A stretch of 16,457 bases of DNA from Anaerolineae bacterium (lineage in GTDB: Bacteria; Chloroflexota; Anaerolineae; Anaerolineales; Villigracilaceae). How positions within the stretch are numbered: position 1 is the stretch's first letter; each line of letters begins with the position of its first letter. The notes beneath the pieces are model-generated. The model was not told where the DNA came from. It saw only the letters and a program-made list of their open reading frames with translations, and made no database searches. Below, one piece after another: positions 6,327 through 11,225 of the stretch. Made by a program: the position numbers and the translations under genes. The stretch covers positions 1 through 16,457 of the forward strand of contig DNDO01000005.1 of assembly GCA_003484265.1 (NCBI GenBank), read 5' to 3'.

Positions 6327-6353
6327 AAAAAACTCGCCCGAACACGGGGCGAG
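6327..6353 (-). terminator. T-box regulated intrinsic terminator
   Basis: CTCGCCC and GGGCGAG (6347-6353 and 6333-6339 in plus coordinates) form a GC-rich stem followed on the minus strand by T6 (6327-6332). In the T-box mechanism uncharged tRNA-Thr would favour the antiterminator, formed with the T-box sequence at 6365-6382, and let transcription continue into thrS. Confidence 0.88.
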
Positions 6354-6391
6354 AATTTGATTCACGCGGTTCCACCCGATTTGAGCTTATC

Positions 6392-6424
6392 ACACATCAC
6401 AGGCCTTGAAGACCTGTGATGTGT
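6392..6424. repeat. 14-bp palindrome occupying the last stem of the T-box leader
   Basis: ACACATCACAGGCC (6392-6405) and GACCTGTGATGTGT (6411-6424) pair over 14 bp with one wobble around loop TTGAA. This is longer and more perfect than the usual short stem III of T-box leaders. Its inner part resembles the intergenic palindrome at 2861-2885 (shared CAGGT...ACCTG core). A repeat element may have inserted into, or replaced, this stem. Confidence 0.5.
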
Positions 6425-6635
6425 CTCTTTACTGGCTCATCTCTTAAGCCTCTAACGGAGCCATCCGTTCAACTTACTAACTGACAGCCATTTGCTGAAA
6501 GCTTTCAGTTTCACGCTCGCGAGTGGTTTTCTGTGATTTTCCCTTGAAGAGACTCTCAATCTTCGTTCTCTTCTCCCTGTCAGGGATTTGACCACTTACT
6601 CGTCTCGGTCGGTGCGTATTGATATTTGTTCCCGT

Positions 6636-6663
6636 ATTATAAGACGAATTGAAGGGCTGTCAA
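6636..6663 (-). promoter_or_regulatory. thrS: Near-consensus sigma70 promoter for the thrS T-box transcript
   Basis: On the minus strand, TTGACA (6658-6663) and TATAAT (6636-6641) are both perfect hexamers with a 16-nt spacer. The transcript would start near 6629, right at the beginning of the T-box stem I region. A strong promoter is usual where control is by premature termination. Confidence 0.9.
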
Positions 6664-6673
6664 GCAAGGAACT

Positions 6674-6682
6674 TGATAAAAT
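6674..6682 (+). promoter_or_regulatory. Extended -10 promoter for GNAT gene, likely leaderless
   Basis: TGATAAAAT (TGnTAAAAT, an extended -10) ends 6 nt before ATG 6689, so the predicted first transcribed base is the A of the start codon. An AAGGA at 6666-6670 lies too far upstream, and before the predicted start, to act as ribosome site. The promoter overlaps the region just upstream of the divergent thrS -35. Confidence 0.5.
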
Positions 6683-6688
6683 GGATTT

Positions 6689-7162
6689 ATGAACATACGT
6701 AAAGCCATTTCAACCGACGCTTTATTGCTTTCCTCCCTCTGTATGGACGTGCAAAGACTGCACGCAGTTGCTCACCCTGAATACTTCAAGGTGCCTCAGA
6801 CCGAAGATTTTGCCGAGATTTTCTTTGAGACTATCCTTGGTCTAGACACTTCCTATATTTTTATTGCCGAGGATAAGGATGATGCGCTGGGGTATGTATT
6901 TAGTAATCTTGTGGAAAAGCCTGAAAATCCATTTATCTTTACACATCGTTATCTGATGATCGAGCAGATCAGTGTGCGACCTCATGTGCAAAGACATGGA
7001 ATTGGCGCATCCTTGATCAGGGAGGTTGAAGTCGCCGCTCGCGACCTGGGTGTGAAAAGGATCGAACTTGGTTCGTGGGATTTCAACCTCAACGCGCACC
7101 GTTTCTTTACGCGGATGGGATATGAAAAACAGCATTATAAATTTGGAAAGACAGTTCGTTAA
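6689..7162 (+). CDS. GNAT-family N-acetyltransferase
   Basis: The 157-residue protein has the GNAT fold signature. Motif A is MIEQISVRPHVQRHGIGASLI (about residues 90-110), with the acetyl-CoA pyrophosphate loop Q-R-H-G-I-G. The C-terminal part has ELGSWDFNLNAHRFFTRMGYEK, in which N-A-H-x-F-x-x-x-G-Y/F is the usual motif B. It transfers an acetyl group from acetyl-CoA to an amine; the substrate cannot be told. It is divergent from the thrS leader. The start ATG overlaps a 3-codon frame (ATG GAT TTA TGA) and has no SD at proper spacing; the extended -10 box 6 nt upstream suggests a leaderless mRNA. A weak terminator follows at 7166-7188. Confidence 0.88.
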   Translation: MNIRKAISTDALLLSSLCMDVQRLHAVAHPEYFKVPQTEDFAEIFFETILGLDTSYIFIAEDKDDALGYVFSNLVEKPENPFIFTHRYLMIEQISVRPHVQRHGIGASLIREVEVAARDLGVKRIELGSWDFNLNAHRFFTRMGYEKQHYKFGKTVR

Positions 7163-7165
7163 AAC

Positions 7166-7188
7166 AAAACCCCAATAAGGGGCTTTTT
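7166..7188 (+). terminator. Intrinsic terminator after the GNAT gene
   Basis: CCCC (7170-7173), loop AATAA, GGGG (7179-7182), then C and T5. The A-rich left flank adds a few A-T pairs. It starts a few bases after the TAA stop. The stem is short, so its strength is uncertain. Confidence 0.6.
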
Positions 7189-7190
7189 CT

Positions 7191-7207
7191 TGGAGAGGCA
7201 GGGCTCG
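7191..7207 (-). pseudogene. Possible decayed tRNA 3' end
   Basis: On the minus strand this reads CGAGCCCTGCCTCTCCA, which is what the T-arm and acceptor 3' strand of a tRNA look like (CGAGC-CCTGC-CTCTCC-A). The matching part of the intact tRNA-Val at 7279-7295 is CGAGCCCTATCTCGCCCA. Upstream (7208-7248) no anticodon arm, D arm or acceptor 5' strand can be drawn, so if it was a tRNA it is dead. Chance similarity remains possible. Confidence 0.3.
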
Positions 7208-7248
7208 TATAACATCCCCCCTGCGGGGACCAACCACCTTCTAAAAGT

Positions 7249-7277
7249 AAAACCCCGGCAATGAAGCCGGGGTTTTT
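7249..7277 (-). terminator. Terminator of tRNA-Val (bidirectional hairpin)
   Basis: AAAACCCCGGC (7249-7259) and GCCGGGGTTTT (7266-7276) are perfect 11-bp arms with a 6-nt loop, placed 2 nt after the tRNA 3' end. T-runs exist on both strands, so it also blocks plus-strand read-through from the GNAT gene. Confidence 0.85.
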
Positions 7278-7278
7278 G

Positions 7279-7352
7279 TGGGCGAGATAGGGCTCGAACC
7301 TACGACCTTCGCGATGTCAACGCGATGCTCTAACCAACTGAGCTACCCGCCC
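7279..7352 (-). tRNA. tRNA-Val(GAC)
   Basis: The minus-strand sequence folds into a 74-nt cloverleaf. The acceptor is GGGCGGG/CTCGCCC (one G-U) and the D arm is GCTC-AGTTGGTTA-GAGC. The anticodon stem is TCGCG/CGCGA with loop TTGACAT, giving anticodon GAC (valine GUC/GUU codons). The variable loop is AGGTC, and the T arm GTAGG-TTCGAGC-CCTAT contains the standard TTCGA. The discriminator is A, as expected for valine. The 3' CCA is not encoded (the next bases are CAC). A good promoter is 11 nt upstream and a terminator follows immediately, so it is a single-gene unit. Confidence 0.96.
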
Positions 7353-7363
7353 GAAGGACTGAC

Positions 7364-7392
7364 ATTATAACGAGGAGGGATGGATTTGGCAA
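7364..7392 (-). promoter_or_regulatory. Sigma70 promoter of tRNA-Val
   Basis: On the minus strand, -35 TTGCCA (7387-7392) and -10 TATAAT (7364-7369) have the ideal 17-nt spacing. The start would be at about 7357, 5 nt before the mature tRNA 5' end. Confidence 0.85.
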
Positions 7393-7418
7393 TATAAGGA
7401 TTAACACTGCCTAACAAC

Positions 7419-7437
7419 AGTAGTCTTTCAGACTACT
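7419..7437 (-). terminator. Hairpin over the phosphatase stop codon
   Basis: AGTAGTCT and AGACTACT (7419-7426, 7430-7437) form an 8-bp stem with a 3-nt loop that overlaps the TGA stop of the phosphatase gene. On the minus strand it is followed by GTTGTTAG, a poor T-run. It is probably a weak terminator or 3' end stabiliser. Confidence 0.45.
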
Positions 7438-8465
7438 TTGCTCACCACCAGCGTGATATCATCTTCGAGCAGATTTCCCTGCGTGAATTCAATCAGTGCC
7501 TGGCGGATACTGTTGGTTATTTCCTCCGCAGGGAGAGCCTCCTTTTGTCGAACTATATCAGCCAATCTTTTATACCCAAATTGCTCATCACGCTGTGGAT
7601 TGAGCGCTTCGGTGACACCATCAGTATACAAAAGAAGGATGTCCCCGGCCAGTAGCTGGAAACTTTCAGGGCGCACATTGAAATATTCCATCAAGCCGAC
7701 TGCCGCACCAGTCGGCTTTAGCCAGGTATCTAAATTCGCCGATGGACGATAAATGAGCGGTGGGTTATGACCCGCATTGGCATAGGACAATACCTTCGTT
7801 TGGGGATCAAGAATGGCAAAGAAAATGGTCACAAAGTTGGAAAAATTGACGTTGTGAAGGTATATGTGATTGATCCTCTCAAGGACGGCGGAGGGAGAAC
7901 TGTTTTCAGATGCCAGGGTATGGAAAGCCATTTGCAGACCGGTCATCACCATTCCAGCAGAGACGCCATGTCCGCTTACGTCCGCGACCACAAGACCATG
8001 CGTCCCATCTTTGAATTGCAGGAAGTCAAAATAATCTCCGCTTACGATCTGGGCAGGGCGGCTGAATGCCGCAGTTTCAAAACCTGAAATGGATGGTATC
8101 CGTTGAGGCAGAAGGGAGCGTTGAACCGCCTGTGATAATTCCAGTTCGCTCTCCAATTCGCGAAGTTCCTTGTCAGAAAAATGACTGAGGCACACGGCGG
8201 CTGTATAGTCCATAAGCAAAAGCTCATCATCCACTGTGCCGTCGCAGACCTGACATACTCCCAAAATCCCATCTTCCAATTTTTGCAGCGAATCATCAAT
8301 CACATGCAGATGTTCATCCAGGACGGCTTCCTCGGTCGAACACAAGCAGACTTCTTTGAGATCCTGAGTTGTCTCTTCCCGCCATTGTTCAAGATTGGTT
8401 TTCTTTTCTATCAAACCCTCCTGAATACGATTGATGAGGCTGGTTTCCATTTGTGTATTCTCCAT
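7428..8465 (-). CDS. SpoIIE/RsbU-type PP2C phosphatase with N-terminal DksA-like zinc finger
   Basis: The 345-residue protein has three parts. Residues 1-60 look helical. Residues 64-95 read LEDGILGVCQVCDGTV...AAVCLSH, with Cys71, Cys74, Cys92 and His95, the spacing of a DksA/TraR zinc finger. From about 110 to the end is a SpoIIE-type PP2C domain: SLLPQ, VSGDYFDF, VVADVSGHGVSAGMVM, ANAGHNPPLIY, LLYTDGVTEA and the final DDITLVV. The metal-binding aspartates are in place. This family removes phosphate from Ser/Thr, classically on anti-anti-sigma factors of partner-switching systems. One oddity is VSGD in place of the common (I/V)GGD. ATG 8465 was chosen because GGAG lies 5 nt upstream; a TTG at 8489 is in frame but unsupported. 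It faces the kinase gene across 233 bp. Confidence 0.9.
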   Translation of the reverse strand: MENTQMETSLINRIQEGLIEKKTNLEQWREETTQDLKEVCLCSTEEAVLDEHLHVIDDSLQKLEDGILGVCQVCDGTVDDELLLMDYTAAVCLSHFSDKELRELESELELSQAVQRSLLPQRIPSISGFETAAFSRPAQIVSGDYFDFLQFKDGTHGLVVADVSGHGVSAGMVMTGLQMAFHTLASENSSPSAVLERINHIYLHNVNFSNFVTIFFAILDPQTKVLSYANAGHNPPLIYRPSANLDTWLKPTGAAVGLMEYFNVRPESFQLLAGDILLLYTDGVTEALNPQRDEQFGYKRLADIVRQKEALPAEEITNSIRQALIEFTQGNLLEDDITLVVSKVV

Positions 8466-8542
8466 TTTTACTCCGCTCGTACTAGACAAAACGCTTGTTC
8501 TAAATCTTACTGACTAATCATCTCCAATTCTCAGGAATTTAT

Positions 8543-8548
8543 ATTATA
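8543..8548 (-). promoter_or_regulatory. Candidate -10 box for the phosphatase gene
   Basis: A perfect TATAAT on the minus strand about 78 nt upstream of the phosphatase ATG. No clear -35 is at 16-18 nt. The rest of the 8466-8698 divergent region is AT-rich. For the kinase only a lone TAGAAT (8653-8658, plus strand) was found, without a matching -35. Confidence 0.35.
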
Positions 8549-8698
8549 CAAATACTATGGTGAAAACATCGCACAATGGCAACAAGAATAACACCCGAAA
8601 GCCTATCTATTGAAGAATCGAACATAAAGGAGCATAACAAGGCTTAAAATGTTAGAATACCCACAACACACCGGCCCGTTCAACTTTAAGGAGTGAAA

Positions 8699-10360
8699 AT
8701 GGATCAACTCCAGCCCGGGCAAACGCTCGGACATTATCAGATCATTGACCAGATCGGTCAGGGGGGCATGGCAACTGTCTATAAGGCGTATCAGCCGTCC
8801 ATGGACAGGAACGTTGCGATCAAAATCCTGCCGCGACAACTGGCGGAGAGCGCCGAGTTCACACAGCGCTTCCAACAGGAGGCGCGTTTCATCGCCAAGT
8901 TGGAACATCCGCACATCCTGCCCGTCTTCGATTATGGTGAAAGCGAAGGGGTTGCCTATCTCGTCATGCGCTACCTCGAGGCGGGAACGCTCAAAGAAAA
9001 AATGGTGACTGGGCGTCCGCTTCCGTTGGATGAGATCGACCGCCTCTTCACGCAACTGGCAGGCGCCCTGAGTTACGCTCACAGCTTTGGGATCGTCCAC
9101 CGTGACCTCAAACCCTCCAACGCGCTCATCGACTCACACGGCAACCTTTTCCTCACCGATTTTGGAATCGCAAAACTGCTCGAAAGCGCCTCTCCCCGCC
9201 TCACCCAAACCGACGCCATCATGGGTACGCCCGCCTACATCAGCCCAGAACAGGCGCAGGCAACTCACGTGGATCAGCGCTCCGATATTTATTCCCTCGG
9301 CATCATCCTTTATGAAATGGTCGCGGGTCGCGTTCCGTTCGTTGCAGATACACCGCTGGCGGTCATCCTTCAACACGTCAGCGACCCATTGCCGCCGCCC
9401 TCCACCATCAATGCAAATATTCCCGAAGCCATCGAACAGGTCATCCTGAAATCCCTTGCAAAACATCCCGAAGATCGATTCAACACTGTCACCGAATTTT
9501 CATCTGCCTGGAAAAGCGCATTGGACGCAACGAAGGCGTCGCGCCCCGCGCCTGAAACCATCGTTGAGCCTGTTTCATCCAAACGGACATCCACCGGTCA
9601 GACCCAACCCAAACATGCCACTGTTCCGAAAGCTACTCCTCAATCTGGAGGCTGGGCGCGCTGGGCGGTGGGATGTCTCATTGGCGCATGTGCCTTGTTG
9701 ACGGTTGGCGGAGGCGCTCTTTTCCTTTTCAACCGCGGCTCCGCAGATCCAACGCCATCACAAACGCCTCCAACAGAAGCGGTTTCACCAACCGGTAAAA
9801 TCCTCCTTGAAGATGATTTCTCGGATGACACCCAGTGGGGCACACTAGATGACACGACTGCTGTAATTGGGTATGCTGATGAGGCACTGCGCTTCCAATT
9901 ATTCGAACAGAATTGGATCGTCTGGAGTACACCGAACGGTGAAGTTTACGAGGACATCCACGTGGAAGTCACTGCCTACAATAATGATAATGAACCCACA
10001 ACGGCGTTCGGGATCCTTTGTTATCAACAGGATGTGAATTCCTCCTATTATTATGCGGTAATGACGTCCAACGCGGAGTATGCCATCGCTGAAACGTCAG
10101 AGGAAAACCAGGATGTATTTCTCACCAACGACGACGCATGGGCGGCTTCAAACCTAATAAAGAAGAACGCACCTTCCTATCGCATCGGCATGGACTGCGG
10201 CAACGGTACTATCGCGCTTTACGTGGACGGTAAATTGATCGATTCCGCAACCGATTACTCCTTCACCGATGGCTCCAGCGGGTTGATAGCATGGAGCGGC
10301 GCGAACGTGAATGCCGCAGATGTAAGTTTTGACAACTTCATAATCACATCGCTGGAGTAG
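8699..10360 (+). CDS. Transmembrane Ser/Thr protein kinase (Hanks/PknB type) with extracellular concanavalin-like domain
   Basis: The 553-residue protein starts with a complete kinase domain (about 12-275): glycine loop GQGGMATVYKA (20-30), Lys42 in VAIK, Glu61 of helix C, HRDLKPSN with catalytic Asp136, DFG (154-156), an activation loop with several Thr/Ser, and GTPAYISPEQ. It is an RD kinase, so activation-loop phosphorylation is expected. A Pro/Thr-rich linker leads to one membrane span (about 321-345). The outer part, residues 366-553, begins EDDFSDDTQWG and ends DNFIITSLE, the look of a concanavalin/laminin-G-like jelly roll that could bind sugar or glycan. ATG 8699 has AAGGAG 5 nt upstream; GTG 8693 lies inside that site. 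The divergent phosphatase may reverse its action or share its pathway; this is inference. Confidence 0.93.
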   Translation: MDQLQPGQTLGHYQIIDQIGQGGMATVYKAYQPSMDRNVAIKILPRQLAESAEFTQRFQQEARFIAKLEHPHILPVFDYGESEGVAYLVMRYLEAGTLKEKMVTGRPLPLDEIDRLFTQLAGALSYAHSFGIVHRDLKPSNALIDSHGNLFLTDFGIAKLLESASPRLTQTDAIMGTPAYISPEQAQATHVDQRSDIYSLGIILYEMVAGRVPFVADTPLAVILQHVSDPLPPPSTINANIPEAIEQVILKSLAKHPEDRFNTVTEFSSAWKSALDATKASRPAPETIVEPVSSKRTSTGQTQPKHATVPKATPQSGGWARWAVGCLIGACALLTVGGGALFLFNRGSADPTPSQTPPTEAVSPTGKILLEDDFSDDTQWGTLDDTTAVIGYADEALRFQLFEQNWIVWSTPNGEVYEDIHVEVTAYNNDNEPTTAFGILCYQQDVNSSYYYAVMTSNAEYAIAETSEENQDVFLTNDDAWAASNLIKKNAPSYRIGMDCGNGTIALYVDGKLIDSATDYSFTDGSSGLIAWSGANVNAADVSFDNFIITSLE

Positions 10361-10505
10361 GAGTCGCCGTCCTATAAAAACATGGGCAAACAGCAAAGCA
10401 AATGTGTAATAGCGCCCTGCCACAGAGAACAATGAGCTAATGAAGGAGAAACATCATACTTTCTATGGACTCTGTAGCTGTACCCGCTGCGAAATCCACG
10501 CCAAT

Positions 10506-10533
10506 TTGACAGGGATGGGGTATTTGGTATAAG
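10506..10533 (+). promoter_or_regulatory. Sigma70 promoter of the 146-residue repeat protein
   Basis: TTGACA (10506-10511) and TATAAG (10528-10533) with a 16-nt spacer. The start would be near 10540, directly before the GGAGGTG ribosome site (10541-10547), giving a 5' leader of only about 12 nt. The preceding 145 nt after the kinase stop show no other clear element. Confidence 0.7.
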
Positions 10534-10551
10534 TAATGGTGGAGGTGAATA

Positions 10552-10992
10552 ATGCCCAAGATAGTATTCAGGGGAAAAACATATAATAGTGTATTTGAAA
10601 TGCCCAATGAACTCCGCGAAGCCTACCAGGTCGAGAAGAGGCGCGGTCCAGCAGGAAATAACGCATCAAAGCCATTGACGGACTTCGTCGAAATGTCCGA
10701 TGAGATCAGGGACATGTACGAACGAGCGCTGGGGACTGTGAAGGACAAGTCTGTTTCATCCCAACCCTTGAGTGAGCTGCCAACTACTGAAGATATCTAC
10801 CGTCAGTCTGCCCCATCTCATATGAAGAACCTGCCGTCAGACGAAAGTGCGTTTCGCCCGTCGCCTTCGCCTGTTCCGCCTGCACATCCCGCCATCGAGG
10901 AAGATAACGGTCCCCGCAGGTTGGTCTTGACCATTATTGGGGTTATGATCCTGGCTGGCGCAGCCTTCTTCGTATTACAATACATGAACTAA
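10552..10992 (+). CDS. Hypothetical small protein with repeated acidic motif and C-terminal membrane anchor
   Basis: I do not recognise a family. The 146-residue protein has no signal peptide. Its N-terminal half contains a repeated motif: EMPNELREAYQ (about 17-27) and EMSDEIRDMYERA (about 47-59), both preceded by a short hydrophobic pair. A shorter third copy, PLSELPTTEDIYRQ, is at about 73-86. Then comes a Pro/Ser-rich linker (PSPSPVPPAHP), a basic pair, one hydrophobic segment (about 124-143, VLTIIGVMILAGAAFFVLQY) and a very short tail. It is probably a tail-anchored protein with its soluble part in the cytosol. It has its own promoter, a strong GGAGGTG site and a strong terminator, so it is an independent gene. 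It lies between the kinase and the channel; a link to either is untested. Confidence 0.8.
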   Translation: MPKIVFRGKTYNSVFEMPNELREAYQVEKRRGPAGNNASKPLTDFVEMSDEIRDMYERALGTVKDKSVSSQPLSELPTTEDIYRQSAPSHMKNLPSDESAFRPSPSPVPPAHPAIEEDNGPRRLVLTIIGVMILAGAAFFVLQYMN

Positions 10993-10999
10993 GTAAGAA

Positions 11000-11027
11000 G
11001 ACCGGGAGCGATCGCTCCCGGTCTTTC
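11000..11027 (+). terminator. Strong terminator after the repeat protein
   Basis: GACCGGGAGCGA/TCGCTCCCGGTC (11000-11023) is a perfect 24-nt palindrome ending in TTTCGTC. It lies 7 nt after the TAA stop. Confidence 0.8.
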
Positions 11028-11169
11028 GTCTCCTGTCAAATTACTTTAAGTAACCTTCTCCGCTTTTAATAATACATATTTAATCTTTGACTCCCTTAGC
11101 ACGCGTTCATCCTGCCTGAGCAGATTAAGGATGTTGACCGTGCGGCTTTGCGCCGCGGTGATAAGCCAG

Positions 11170-11198
11170 TTGGCAGGCTGGAGAAAAAAACCTATAAT
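11170..11198 (+). promoter_or_regulatory. Sigma70 promoter of the channel gene
   Basis: TTGGCA (11170-11175) and TATAAT (11193-11198) with 17-nt spacing. The start would be near 11205, about 20 nt before the ATG and just ahead of the GGGAG ribosome site (11215-11219). Upstream, 11030-11165 holds only a small GC hairpin (around 11143-11157) and no gene. Confidence 0.8.
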
Positions 11199-11225
11199 GA
11201 ACCAAATCATTTACGGGAGATACTT

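Larger units (their letters stand above)
6327..6630 (-). promoter_or_regulatory. T-box leader (Thr, specifier ACC) of thrS
   Basis: The leader senses uncharged tRNA-Thr. The conserved T-box sequence AAATCGGGTGGAACCGCG occupies 6365-6382. Stem I can be drawn around the specifier loop. CGAG (6599-6602) pairs with CTCG (6520-6523), and GTGGT (6591-6595) pairs with ATCAC (6533-6537, one G-U). The 3' side of the loop, AGAAAACCA (6524-6532), leaves ACC (6525-6527) unpaired as the Thr specifier. An AGTAA element is on the 5' side of the loop, as expected. A distal GAAGAGA/TCTCTTC stem follows. The last stem before the T-box is a long palindrome (6392-6424). The terminator is at 6327-6353. Nothing else coding is seen in the 512 nt between thrS and the GNAT gene apart from the mini-ORF at 6278-6310. 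Confidence 0.93.

Noticed and set aside
8603..9100. A 165-codon minus-strand frame over the start of the kinase gene
   Set aside because: It is antisense to the conserved glycine loop and catalytic lysine region and has no promoter or SD.
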